From assembly GCF_003610235.1 (NCBI RefSeq), contig NZ_RAPR01000001.1:3906001-3970000 (forward strand): a DNA stretch of 64,000 nt. Direction: 5' to 3'. The notes under the pieces are model-generated. The model was not told the origin of the DNA. It worked only from the letters and a program-made list of their open reading frames with translations, and ran no database searches. The first letter of the stretch is position 1. Every line of letters begins with the position of its first letter. A program made the position numbers and the translations under genes. Source of the stretch: Catellatospora citrea. GTDB taxonomy: Bacteria > Actinomycetota > Actinomycetes > Mycobacteriales > Micromonosporaceae. Shown here piece after piece: positions 45,000-53,222 of this stretch.

Positions 45000-45275
45000 G
45001 TGACCGATTTCACCGAACTGGACGCCCTGCCCACCGAGGAGCTGCGTGAGCGCGCCTTCACCAAGGCGCGCGAGAAGCTGGACATCGGGTTCTTCTGGGA
45101 TCTGTTCAAGCATCTGCCCACGTCGCCGGAGACCGAGGAGCGGGAACTCGCCGACATCGGCTCGGCGGTCGACGACTCGGTGTCGTTGTGGCGGGAGTTC
45201 ACCGGGCACGATTACGGCGATCAGGAGCCTCTGATCAGGGCGCGCTTCATCGACTACCTGCAGAAGGACGAATAG
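45000..45275 (+). CDS. Small acidic hypothetical protein
   Basis: The 91-aa protein is helical and acidic, with FTELDALPTEELRERAF, FFWDLFKHLPTSPE and a C-terminus LIRARFIDYLQKDE. No cysteine, signal peptide or membrane helix is seen. I do not recognise it beyond a general likeness to conserved actinobacterial small proteins. The GTG start is 6 nt after TACGCT (44988-44993). It is divergent from the small membrane protein and lies upstream of the FtsK-like gene. Confidence 0.65.
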   Translation: MTDFTELDALPTEELRERAFTKAREKLDIGFFWDLFKHLPTSPETEERELADIGSAVDDSVSLWREFTGHDYGDQEPLIRARFIDYLQKDE

Positions 45276-45406
45276 CCCGCCGTCGACGGATGATCGATGC
45301 CGCAAGAACTGTCGGGTTTACTCGGCAGTTGCTTCCGCGTAGTTGCGACAGGTATCGGGCGCTCTGCGCTACCCTCCCCCGGGGAGGACGCAGCGGAGGT
45401 GTCGGC

Positions 45407-47341
45407 GTGCCCGGATTGAACGCGCGGATCGACCAGGCGGCGAGCCTGCACCGGCATGCTGCGGCGGTGACGCAGGCTGCCGCGTCCGCGTTGGACACTT
45501 ATCTTCCGCCCCCGCGTACGGATCTGGCGGAGCAGCAGGCACTGGCACAGCGGCTGCGGGATGCGGCGGCGCGGTTGACGCCGGGCTGGCTGGGCGCCCC
45601 GCTGGACGAGGTGCCGACGGGCACTCCGCTGGGTGAGCAGCGCCGGCCGGAGTTCGTGCGGGTCGGCACGGCGGCGCCGCAGGAGGACGCGCAGTTCCCG
45701 GCGGTGTTGCCGCTGCTGGGCACGGGTCATTTGACGTTCAGCGCTGATTCGCGGGATCCGCGGGTGGCGGGGGTGCTGCGGGCGATCCTGTTGCGGCTGC
45801 TGGCGACCGCGCCGTCGGGGACCCTGGTGGTGCGGGCGGTGGACGCGGTGGGCGGGGCGCTGTTCGCGCCGTTCGGGGTGCTGGCCGATGCGGGCCTGAT
45901 GCCGCCGCCGGTCATGGACCGGGCCGGGTTGCAGGCCGTGCTGGCGGAGGCCGAGCATTGGGTACGCCCGAGCCGGCCGGAGGCGCAGCGGCGTCCGACG
46001 GCCCGCCCGCGGCGACGGGACTGCACCATGTTGTTGCTGGTCGCCGCCCTGCCGTCGGATGTGCAGGGGGCCGAGTTGACTCGGATCACCGCGCTGGCGC
46101 AGGCGGGTCCGGCGACGGGGCTGCATCTGATCGTCGCGGGCTGGCCGCCGCCGCCGCTGAGCCCGGACACGTCGCTGCCGTCGGCGCAGGCCCCGCTGCC
46201 GATGAGCACACAGATCGCGTTGCGTAATCCGTACGCGCTGCTGGGGGGTATGCCTTTCGCGCAGCCGGCGGCGGCCGACGGGCCGAGCCCGACCGCGACG
46301 TGGCCGGGTCTGTCGGTGCCGGTGCGGCTCGATCCGGATCCGCCCGCGGAGCTGGTCGCGCGGGTGTGCCGCGAGCTGGCGGAACGTTATGCCCTGTCGG
46401 GGCAGGTGCATCTGATGGACCTGCTGCCGGATCCGGACCACTGGTGGGCGGAGTCGTCGGCGGCGGGGCTGTCCACGACCGCGGGACTGGCCGGCGATAC
46501 GCCGATTTCGCTGGTGTTCGCGGATCTGACGCCGCACTGGCTGGTCGGTGGGCGTTCCGGTGGCGGCAAGTCGGCGTTCCTGGTGAACGTGCTGTACGGG
46601 CTGTGCACCCGCTACGACCCGGACGAGCTGGCTTTGTACCTGCTGGACTGCAAGCCGGGTGGGGCGTTCGGGCGGTTCGCGCCGGGCACGGGCCCTGATC
46701 CTGATCCGGCCTGGTTGCCGCATGCCCGGGTGGTCGGCATGGACTGCGACCGCGAGCAGGGGCTGGCGGTGCTGCGGGAGCTGGACGAGGAGCTGCTGCG
46801 CCGCGAGGAGTTGTGGCAGGAGCTGGGCGTGAAGCGTTTCGCGCAGGCCCGTGAGCAGCGTGCGCTGCCCCGCCTGGTCTGCGTGATCGACGAGTTCCCG
46901 GTGCTGGTGGCGGGTTCGGATCCGGTCGCGGCCGAGGCGCTGGGGCTGCTGGAGTCGATCGGGCGGCGCGGGCGTACGTACGGCGTGCATCTGATTCTCT
47001 GCTCGCACACGGTGCGTGGCATCGAGGCGCTGCATGCGCGCCGGGATTCGCTGTTCGGGCAGGTGCCGGTGCGGATCGCGCTGCCGGGCGGCGGGGACGT
47101 GTTGGAGGCGACCAACGATGCGGCGGCGACCCTGCCGCTGGGTTGCGCGGTCGTCAACACGGCCGGTGGCCTGGGCGGGCCGCGGGGCGCGACGCGCGGC
47201 CACGAGAAGACGGTGCGTTTCCCCGACCCGGACGCCGACGCCCAGGTGCTGGCCGCGCTGCGGCAACGCCTCTGGCAGGCCCGCGACCCTTCCTACGACC
47301 CGCCCGTCGTCCTCACCGCGCTGAGCCAGGAGCCCGCATGA
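45407..47341 (+). CDS. FtsK/SpoIIIE-type ATPase, TcpA-like coupling protein candidate
   Basis: The 644-aa protein has an N-terminal region (1-360) with no clear relatives and no membrane helix. A FtsK/SpoIIIE ATPase follows, with Walker A GRSGGGKSAFLVN (about residue 385) and Walker B LVCVIDEFPVLV (about 493). HLILCSHTVRGIEAL and the FGQVPVRIALPGGGDVLEATN segment complete the domain. It lacks the gamma DNA-reading domain of cell-division FtsK. Such ATPases serve as coupling proteins in TcpA-type conjugation or as EccC-like motors. GGAGGT precedes the GTG. The next gene starts in its stop codon. Confidence 0.82.
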   Translation: MPGLNARIDQAASLHRHAAAVTQAAASALDTYLPPPRTDLAEQQALAQRLRDAAARLTPGWLGAPLDEVPTGTPLGEQRRPEFVRVGTAAPQEDAQFPAVLPLLGTGHLTFSADSRDPRVAGVLRAILLRLLATAPSGTLVVRAVDAVGGALFAPFGVLADAGLMPPPVMDRAGLQAVLAEAEHWVRPSRPEAQRRPTARPRRRDCTMLLLVAALPSDVQGAELTRITALAQAGPATGLHLIVAGWPPPPLSPDTSLPSAQAPLPMSTQIALRNPYALLGGMPFAQPAAADGPSPTATWPGLSVPVRLDPDPPAELVARVCRELAERYALSGQVHLMDLLPDPDHWWAESSAAGLSTTAGLAGDTPISLVFADLTPHWLVGGRSGGGKSAFLVNVLYGLCTRYDPDELALYLLDCKPGGAFGRFAPGTGPDPDPAWLPHARVVGMDCDREQGLAVLRELDEELLRREELWQELGVKRFAQAREQRALPRLVCVIDEFPVLVAGSDPVAAEALGLLESIGRRGRTYGVHLILCSHTVRGIEALHARRDSLFGQVPVRIALPGGGDVLEATNDAAATLPLGCAVVNTAGGLGGPRGATRGHEKTVRFPDPDADAQVLAALRQRLWQARDPSYDPPVVLTALSQEPA

Positions 47342-47967
47342 CCATGAGTGAGCGGGGTTCGGCGTGGGCGGAGTATCTGGCGGCGGCGCAGCGGTTGGAC
47401 ACGGTGCGGCGGGAGGCGGCGGACTCGGCCGCGGGTGAGGCGTCGGCGCTGGCGGCGGCCCGGGACGAGCTGCCGACGGTGCAGGCTCGGCTCGGCATGC
47501 AGGCCACGCGGCTGCTCGACACGGCGAGCCGGGCGGGCGCTCCGCCGCCGGTGCTGCAGCCGGGCCCGGCGGAGCTGCTGGCGGCGGCGGAGGCGGTCAC
47601 CGGCGGGCCGGCGGTGGCGCTGGCCGCGTTGCGCCAGGCGGGCGCGAACGTCGAGGTCGCCGACGGGGCGCTGGCCCGGTTCGACGACGAGGGCAGCGGC
47701 TCTCAGACGCTGCGCAACCTGCTGGTCTACGGGCCGCTGAGCCTGGCCGCGCTGCTGGTGCAGCTGGCGGTCGCGGGTCTGGCCGGGGACGGCGCGCAGG
47801 TGTTCTTCGCCGCGGTGTGCGGCCTGATCCTCGCGCCGCTGGCGTTCGGCGGCAGCTGGCTGCTGGTCGGCGTCGTCTACCCGGAGCGTCCCCGGACCGC
47901 CGCCGTCGGCGCGTTCGCCTGCATCGCGCCGGCGCTGCTCGCGGTCCTGCTGCTCGCCGTGCTGTGA
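47338..47967 (+). CDS. Membrane partner of the FtsK-like ATPase
   Basis: The 209-aa protein has a helical, Ala/Glu-rich cytoplasmic half (residues 1-120, coiled-coil-like) and two to three hydrophobic segments (about 127-150, 155-178, 185-207). It is not recognised. The ATGA overlap with the soluble FtsK-like ATPase suggests that it supplies the membrane anchor that the ATPase lacks. That is inference from gene order and topology. Confidence 0.65.
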   Translation: MTMSERGSAWAEYLAAAQRLDTVRREAADSAAGEASALAAARDELPTVQARLGMQATRLLDTASRAGAPPPVLQPGPAELLAAAEAVTGGPAVALAALRQAGANVEVADGALARFDDEGSGSQTLRNLLVYGPLSLAALLVQLAVAGLAGDGAQVFFAAVCGLILAPLAFGGSWLLVGVVYPERPRTAAVGAFACIAPALLAVLLLAVL

Positions 47968-47972
47968 ACGAA

Positions 47973-48010
47973 AGCGCCTGTCCGGCCGTGGTCACGGCGG
48001 GACGGGCGCT
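47973..48010. terminator. Imperfect hairpin between convergent ends
   Basis: AGCGCC/GGCGCT, GTCC/GGAC and GCCGTG/CACGGC pair in register with two mismatches around a very small loop, between the membrane protein gene and folE. Confidence 0.45.
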
Positions 48011-48022
48011 GGCGGTGCCGGG

Positions 48023-48598
48023 TCAGCGGGAGTTGATCAGGGACATCGCTTCGGCGCGGGTCTTCGGGTCCGACTTGAGGATGCCGCGTACGGCGCTGGT
48101 GACGGTGCGGGCGCCGGCCTTGCGGATGCCGCGCATCTCCATGCACATGTGCTCGCACTCCAGCACCACGATGACGCCCCGCGCCTGCAGCTGCTCCTGG
48201 AGCAGGTCGGCGACCTGGGAGGTGAGCCGTTCCTGGACCTGCGGCCGCCGGGCGAAGACCTCGACCAGCCGGGCCAGCTTCGACAGGCCGGTGATGCGGC
48301 CGTCCTCGCCGGGCAGGTAGCCGACGTGCGCCACGCCCCGGAAGGGCAGCAGGTGGTGCTCGCACAGGCTGAAGATCGAGATGTCGCGGACCAGCACGAA
48401 CTCGTCGTGGTCGGCCTCGAACGTCGTCTTGAGCACGTCCGCGGGGTTGGCCCGCAGGCCGGCGAACAGCTCGGCGTACGCGCGGGCCACCCGGGACGGG
48501 GTCTTCTGCAGGCCGTCGCGGTCGGGGTCCTCGCCCAGCGCGAGGAGGATCTCCCGGACCGCCTTCTCGATACGCGCCAGGTCGACGGTCTCCTCCAC
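48023..48598 (-). CDS. folE: GTP cyclohydrolase I
   Basis: FolE opens the folate pathway by converting GTP to dihydroneopterin triphosphate. The 191-aa protein has the zinc ligands in [13 protein letters not shown] and [10 protein letters not shown]. It also has [21 protein letters not shown] and [10 protein letters not shown], typical of the FolE I type. The GTG start lies 65 bp past the ftsH stop on the same strand. folP and folB, which usually follow folE, are about 13 kb away on the other strand. Confidence 0.96.
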   Translation of the reverse strand: MEETVDLARIEKAVREILLALGEDPDRDGLQKTPSRVARAYAELFAGLRANPADVLKTTFEADHDEFVLVRDISIFSLCEHHLLPFRGVAHVGYLPGEDGRITGLSKLARLVEVFARRPQVQERLTSQVADLLQEQLQARGVIVVLECEHMCMEMRGIRKAGARTVTSAVRGILKSDPKTRAEAMSLINSR

Positions 48599-48663
48599 CG
48601 GAACACCGGTGAGGGAGCCGTCGACCAGGCGGGCGGCGAGATGATCCAGCTCTCGCTCGCCGT

Positions 48664-50682
48664 TCAGTTCGTGGCCTCCGCGGTCGTCGAGACGGTGATC
48701 TCGCCGCTGTCGCTCGCCTGGCCGTTGCTCGCCGACTGCTTCTCCACCTCGGCCGGCGTGAGCACCGGCGGCTGGGTCGACGGCGTGCGCTTGCCGAACC
48801 CGTTGAACGGGGCCATCGGCGGCCGCTTGACGACGCGGGCGCAGATGCGCGCCATGTCGGCGGTCGAGATGGTCTCCTTCTCGATCAGCTCCAGCACGAT
48901 CGCGTCGAGCACGTCGCGGTACTCGACGAGGATCTCGTAGGCCTCGTCGTGGGCCAGCTCGATGAGCGAGCGCACCTCGGAGTCGATCTCGGCGGCGATG
49001 GAGTCGGAGTAGTCCCGCTCGTGGCCGTAGGACCGGCCCAGGAACGGCTCGTCACCGGCGGTGCCGTACTTGACCGCACCGAGCTTCGAGCTCATGCCGT
49101 ACTGGGTGACCATCGCCCGGGCCAGCGCCGACGCCTTCTCGATGTCGTTGCCGGCGCCCGTGGTCGGCTCGTGGAACACGAGCTCCTCGGCCGCCCGGCC
49201 GCCCAGCGCGTACGCCAGGGTGTCGATCATCTCGGCGCGGGTCTGGGTGTACTTGTCCTCGGTCGGCAGCACCAGCGTGTGACCCAGCGAGCGGCTGCGC
49301 GACAGGATCGTCACCTTGTGCACCGGCGCGCTGTGCGGCAGCGCCCAGGCCACCAGGGCGTGGCCGCCCTCGTGGTACGCGGTGATCTTCTTCTCGTGGT
49401 CCGACATCACCCGGGTGCGCCGCTGCGGGCCGGCGACCACGCGGTCGATCGACTCCTCCAGCGACTCGTTGGTGATGGCGCGCTTGTCCTGACGCGCGGT
49501 CAGCAGCGCCGCCTCGTTGATCACGTTGGCCAGGTCGGCGCCGGTGAAGCCCGGCGTGCGCCGCGCCACCGCGTCCAGGTCCACGTCCGGCGTGAAGGGC
49601 TTGCCCTTGCCGTGAACCCGCAGGATCGCCTTGCGGCCGACCATGTCCGGGGTGTCCACCGCGATCTGGCGGTCGAACCGGCCCGGGCGCAGCAGCGCCG
49701 GGTCGAGGATGTCGGGACGGTTGGTCGCGGCGATCATGATGACGCCGCCCTTCGCGTCGAAGCCGTCCATCTCGACCAGCAGCTGGTTGAGGGTCTGCTC
49801 GCGCTCGTCGTGACCGCCGCCCATGCCGGCGCCGCGGTGGCGGCCGACGGCGTCGATCTCGTCGACGAACACGATCGCCGGGGCGTTCGCCTTCGCCTGC
49901 TCGAACAGGTCACGGACACGCGAGGCGCCGACACCCACGAACATCTCGACGAAGTCGGAACCCGAGATCGAGTAGAACGGCACCCCGGCCTCGCCGGCGA
50001 CGGCGCGGGCCAGCAGCGTCTTACCCGTTCCGGGCGGGCCGAACAGCAGCACGCCCTTCGGGATCTTGGCGCCGAGCGCCTGGTACTTCGCCGGGTTCTG
50101 CAGGAAGTCCTTGATCTCGTGCAGCTCCTCGACGGCCTCGTCGGAGCCGGCCACGTCCGCGAAGGTGGTCTTCGGGGTGTCCTTGCTGACGAGCTTCGCC
50201 TTCGACTTGCCGAAGTTCAGCACCCGCGAGCCGCCGCCCTGCATCTGCGACATGAACAGCAGCAGCAGGATCACCAGCACGGCGATCGGCAGCAGGCTCA
50301 CCAGCAGCGACAGGAAGACGCTCTCCTCGGTCACCTCGGTGTCGTAGTCACCGGAGATCTTTCCGGCCGCCTTGGCGGCGTCGACCTTGTTGAACACCTC
50401 GAGCCCGGCGTCGGCCGGGTACTGAGCTTCGATCTTGTCGGTCTCGACATCACCGAACTTGGCTTTATTCGCAAGGTCGATCCGGAGCGTCTGCTCCTTG
50501 TCCCGGATCTGCACTTCCTTGATCGCGCCTGGACCAGCCTGGTTGAGCTGGGCAAGTGCCACCGAGGTGTCCACGGGCTGGTAGCTCGGGCCGCTGGTGA
50601 AGAGCTGGCTGAGCAGGATCGCGCCGATGGCCACGATGAAGATCCAGAAGATCGGCCGGCGGAAGAAACGCGTACGCTCCAT
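48664..50682 (-). CDS. ftsH: ATP-dependent zinc metalloprotease FtsH
   Basis: FtsH extracts and degrades membrane and some cytosolic proteins. Two membrane helices (about 10-28 and 125-145) flank the periplasmic domain. The AAA module follows, with [19 protein letters not shown] and the SRH region [12 protein letters not shown], then the M41 protease with zinc site [11 protein letters not shown]. The tail is Ser/Thr/Glu-rich. The length, 672 aa, is usual for actinobacteria. It lies downstream of hpt and hairpins 2A and 2B, so it probably has its own promoter in 50683-50920. Confidence 0.97.
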   Translation of the reverse strand: MERTRFFRRPIFWIFIVAIGAILLSQLFTSGPSYQPVDTSVALAQLNQAGPGAIKEVQIRDKEQTLRIDLANKAKFGDVETDKIEAQYPADAGLEVFNKVDAAKAAGKISGDYDTEVTEESVFLSLLVSLLPIAVLVILLLLFMSQMQGGGSRVLNFGKSKAKLVSKDTPKTTFADVAGSDEAVEELHEIKDFLQNPAKYQALGAKIPKGVLLFGPPGTGKTLLARAVAGEAGVPFYSISGSDFVEMFVGVGASRVRDLFEQAKANAPAIVFVDEIDAVGRHRGAGMGGGHDEREQTLNQLLVEMDGFDAKGGVIMIAATNRPDILDPALLRPGRFDRQIAVDTPDMVGRKAILRVHGKGKPFTPDVDLDAVARRTPGFTGADLANVINEAALLTARQDKRAITNESLEESIDRVVAGPQRRTRVMSDHEKKITAYHEGGHALVAWALPHSAPVHKVTILSRSRSLGHTLVLPTEDKYTQTRAEMIDTLAYALGGRAAEELVFHEPTTGAGNDIEKASALARAMVTQYGMSSKLGAVKYGTAGDEPFLGRSYGHERDYSDSIAAEIDSEVRSLIELAHDEAYEILVEYRDVLDAIVLELIEKETISTADMARICARVVKRPPMAPFNGFGKRTPSTQPPVLTPAEVEKQSASNGQASDSGEITVSTTAEATN

Positions 50683-50922
50683 GCTGTTACCGGACGCTTT
50701 TGTTCGCGCCCGTGTCCTCCTGATCGATAGAGGCGGTCAGCTCACCGGGCGCGGCCCGGTTAGTCGACGGTACACCGTAGAAACCTTCGGTTGGCTGATG
50801 CGTGGTCCCCATCGCACAACGTTCAGCGTTTTCTCAGCTCAGCTCCCCCGCATTCGGGACAAATGACACCTGTGTTCGCTTACGGCTGAGTGGGGGTGGG
50901 GGGTGGAGGCGGGGGGCGCTCC

Positions 50923-50995
50923 GCGGGGTGGGGGCCGGGGGCGCTGGGCCGCCAAAACCGGGCGGCCCTTTACGCGCCCCCGGCCCCCACCCCGC
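50923..50995 (+). repeat. Nested-hairpin repeat, copy 2A
   Basis: Perfect 22-bp outer arms (50923-50944 and 50974-50995) enclose an inner GGGCCGCC/GGCGGCCC stem (50946-50953, 50961-50968) followed by TTTA. Same core and orientation as copy 1A. No plus-strand gene ends upstream of it, so it is not a simple gene terminator. Confidence 0.85.
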
Positions 50996-51260
50996 TCCGC
51001 GCAACAACTGGAAAAAGCTCCACAAATTACGGAAAAGCGACAGCGGTAACCACATCACCCAAGTAACAACCCGACGGCTCCCGTGGAGATCACGGCGGCT
51101 CGCTTGCGCCCTACGAGTAACGCCCCACATGACGGTCCTTAAGGACACGTGTGGCGACTGTGGGGCCAGGTAGTAGCCAAGTGTGGGGCGTAACTGACTT
51201 GGCAGACCCTAAAAAACCCCGCACGACCCCACCCACCGCAACCACCCCTACCGGAGCGGA
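50996..51260. other. Gene-free spacer between hairpins 2A and 2B
   Basis: No gene is seen. The interval starts TCCGCGCA and contains AAAGCGACAGC (51034-51044) and GACGGCTC (51073-51080), in the same order as in the spacer of pair 1. It also contains the palindrome GTCCTTAAGGAC (51135-51146) and ends with GGAGCGGAGC, shared with the left flank of copy 1B. Together with 50683-50922, which holds only the ftsH upstream region, this fills the ftsH-hpt gap. Confidence 0.6.
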
Positions 51261-51338
51261 GCAGGGGGTGCCGCCGGAGTGAGCGTAAAGGGCCGCCCGC
51301 TCTTGGCGGCCCCCAGCGAACCCGGCGGCACCCCCTGC
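51261..51338 (-). repeat. Nested-hairpin repeat, copy 2B (inverted)
   Basis: Perfect 17-bp outer arms (51261-51277 and 51322-51338) enclose an inner GGGCCGCC/GGCGGCCC stem (51290-51297, 51305-51312). The core matches copy 1B. It starts 19 nt beyond the hpt stop and could terminate hpt. Confidence 0.85.
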
Positions 51339-51357
51339 GGAGCGCAACCACCCACGA

Positions 51358-51921
51358 TCAGCGCTGATAAACCTCAGGCTTGAGAATCCCCACATACGGC
51401 ACCTCGCGATACCGCTCCGAGTAATCCAGCCCGTACCCCACGACGAACTCCGTAGGAATATCGAACCCCACGTACTTCACCGGCACCGGCACCTTGATCG
51501 CCTCAGGCTTCCGGAACAACGCCACGACGTCGACCGACTTCGCCGACCGCGACTCCAGATACTTGAGCAGCCAGGAGAGCGTCAGACCCGAATCCACGAT
51601 GTCCTCGACGACGATCACGTGCTTGCCCGCGATGTCCCGGTCGAGGTCCTTGAGGATGCGTACGACGCCGGAGGACGTGGTGCCCTGGCCGTACGAGGAG
51701 ACGGCCATGAACTCGAGTTCGACGGGCGGGCCGCCGACCTTGCCGAGTTCGCGGGAGAAGTCGGCCATGAACATGACCGCGCCCTTCAGGACGCAGACGA
51801 GAAGCAGGCCGTCGACCGACGCGTAGTCGGCGGCGACCTGCTTGGCGAGCTCGGCGGTCTTACCGCGGAGTTCCTCTTCAGTGATGATCACACGGTCTAT
51901 GTCCGCGTCGTACCAGCCCAT
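51358..51921 (-). CDS. hpt: Hypoxanthine phosphoribosyltransferase
   Basis: Hpt salvages hypoxanthine and guanine with PRPP. The 187-aa enzyme has LLLVCVLKGAVMFMADFSREL, given up to the family core, a flexible-loop region MAVSSYGQGTTSSGVV and the PRPP loop VIVVEDIVDSGLTL. The terminal YSERYREVPYVGIL is also typical. No ribosome site is visible before its ATG. The stop codon of a 40-aa peptide ORF lies 4 nt upstream, so translation may be coupled to that ORF. Confidence 0.95.
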   Translation of the reverse strand: MGWYDADIDRVIITEEELRGKTAELAKQVAADYASVDGLLLVCVLKGAVMFMADFSRELGKVGGPPVELEFMAVSSYGQGTTSSGVVRILKDLDRDIAGKHVIVVEDIVDSGLTLSWLLKYLESRSAKSVDVVALFRKPEAIKVPVPVKYVGFDIPTEFVVGYGLDYSERYREVPYVGILKPEVYQR

Positions 51922-51925
51922 GTGG

Positions 51926-52048
51926 TCAAGACTGCCGGATGAAGGGGCTCTGCCGCACGTCGGGGTCGGAATTGGTGACGATCATCCCGAGCTGGCCTGC
52001 GACACCGGTGACCAGTAGGAACACGAGTAGGAAGACGAACTGCTCCAT
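51926..52048 (-). CDS. 40-aa membrane peptide upstream of hpt
   Basis: The ORF encodes one hydrophobic helix (QFVFLLVFLLVTGVAGQLGM) and a polar tail (VTNSDPDVRQSPFIRQS). GGTGAGG lies 5 nt before its ATG, whereas hpt itself has no ribosome site and starts 4 nt after the stop of this ORF. These facts support real translation. Function unknown; a small membrane protein or a coupling leader peptide are both possible. Confidence 0.55.
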   Translation of the reverse strand: MEQFVFLLVFLLVTGVAGQLGMIVTNSDPDVRQSPFIRQS

Positions 52049-52188
52049 GACGGCCTCACCGTTTCGAAGTGGTTTGGGCCGGTGCGCACCGGAGTGAATT
52101 AAGTGTCTCGTGTCCGGTTCGCGGGTGACAGTGGCAGGAATGACAGGGTCCCTCGATTTCCTGCCATTCATCGAGTAGCGTGAGTCAC

Positions 52189-53142
52189 ATGTCGCTGTAT
52201 CGGGTGGCCGTGCTCGGCCTGGACGACGTCGCCCCGTTCGAGCTCGGGGTGCTGTGCGAGGTTTTCGGGACCGATCGGAGCGCGGACGGGTTCCCGACGT
52301 ACGAGTTCGCGGTGTGCAGTCCGGACGGTGGGCCGATCCGTACCCGGTCGGGGTTCAGTGTCGTGCCGCACGCGGATCTGGCGCCGCTGGCGAGCGCCGA
52401 CCTGGTGGCCGTGCCGGCGCATCCGCTGACCTCGGCGGTGCCCCCGGTGGCGGTGGAGGCGCTGGTCGCGGCGGCCGAGCGGGGGGCCTGGATCCTGTCG
52501 GTGTGCTCGGGGGCGTTCCTGTTGGGGCAGGCGGGGCTGCTGGACGGGCGGCGGTGCACGACGCACTGGAAGCACGCGGCGCTGCTGGCGCAGCGGCATC
52601 CGACGGCGCTGGTGTCTGCGGACGAGCTGTACGTGCAGGACGGGCGGGTGATCACGAGCGCGGGCACCGCGGCCGGGATCGACGCGTGCCTGCACCTGGT
52701 GCGCCAGGAGCAGGGTGCGGCAGTGGCGACGAAGCTGGCCCGGCGGATGGTGGTGCCGCCGCACCGGGCGGGCGGGCAGTCGCAGTTCATCGAGGCGCCG
52801 ATCGCGGCGGAGGTCGACTGCGACACCCTGCAGCCGCTGCTGGAGTGGCTGCTCACGCATCTGGACGAGCAGCTGACCGTGGAGGATCTCGCGGCGCGCA
52901 CGCACATGGCGCCGCGTACGTTCGCGCGCCGGTTCCGGGCGGAGACGGGCGCGACGCCGCACGACTGGCTCACCCATCAGCGCCTGCTGCTGGCCCGGCG
53001 GCTGCTGGAGGAGACCGAGCTGACCGTCGAGTCGGTGGCGACCCGGGCGGGTTTCGGCGACTCGGCCACCCTGCGCCACCACTTCCACCGCCGCGTGGGC
53101 ACCACCCCCGCCACCTACCGCCAGACCTTCCGCACCCGCTGA
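52189..53142 (+). CDS. GlxA-family AraC-type transcription regulator
   Basis: The 317-aa protein pairs an N-terminal DJ-1/PfpI domain (LSVCSGAFLLGQAGLLDGRRCTTHW, with the nucleophile-elbow Cys) with two C-terminal AraC helix-turn-helix motifs (VEDLAARTHMAPRTFARRF and VESVATRAGFGDSATLRHHF). Family members respond to small amides or nitriles or to differentiation signals; the ligand here is unknown. The ATG is 7 nt after TAGCGT (52176-52181). It is divergent from the small peptide-hpt operon, a possible but unproven target. Confidence 0.88.
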   Translation: MSLYRVAVLGLDDVAPFELGVLCEVFGTDRSADGFPTYEFAVCSPDGGPIRTRSGFSVVPHADLAPLASADLVAVPAHPLTSAVPPVAVEALVAAAERGAWILSVCSGAFLLGQAGLLDGRRCTTHWKHAALLAQRHPTALVSADELYVQDGRVITSAGTAAGIDACLHLVRQEQGAAVATKLARRMVVPPHRAGGQSQFIEAPIAAEVDCDTLQPLLEWLLTHLDEQLTVEDLAARTHMAPRTFARRFRAETGATPHDWLTHQRLLLARRLLEETELTVESVATRAGFGDSATLRHHFHRRVGTTPATYRQTFRTR

Positions 53143-53149
53143 CACGAAG

Positions 53150-53193
53150 GAAGGGCACCTTCACAACGCTCTGCGTTGTGGAAGGTGCCCTTC
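53150..53193. terminator. Bidirectional terminator, part of a dispersed short repeat
   Basis: A 20-bp stem with one bulged base (53150-53169 with 53173-53193) and a 3-nt loop separates the convergent regulator and subtilase genes. Its arm contains the complement of the 15-mer AAGGTGCCCTTCCTT found between midA and nuoD at 28715-28729. Confidence 0.85.
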
Positions 53194-53222
53194 TTAACCT
53201 CATGACCCCAGGAGCAGGCCTT

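Noticed and set aside
35285..45000. Integrative conjugative element with attachment sites
   Set aside because: No integrase, excisionase, relaxase, tRNA target or flanking direct repeat was found by eye, so element boundaries cannot be claimed.
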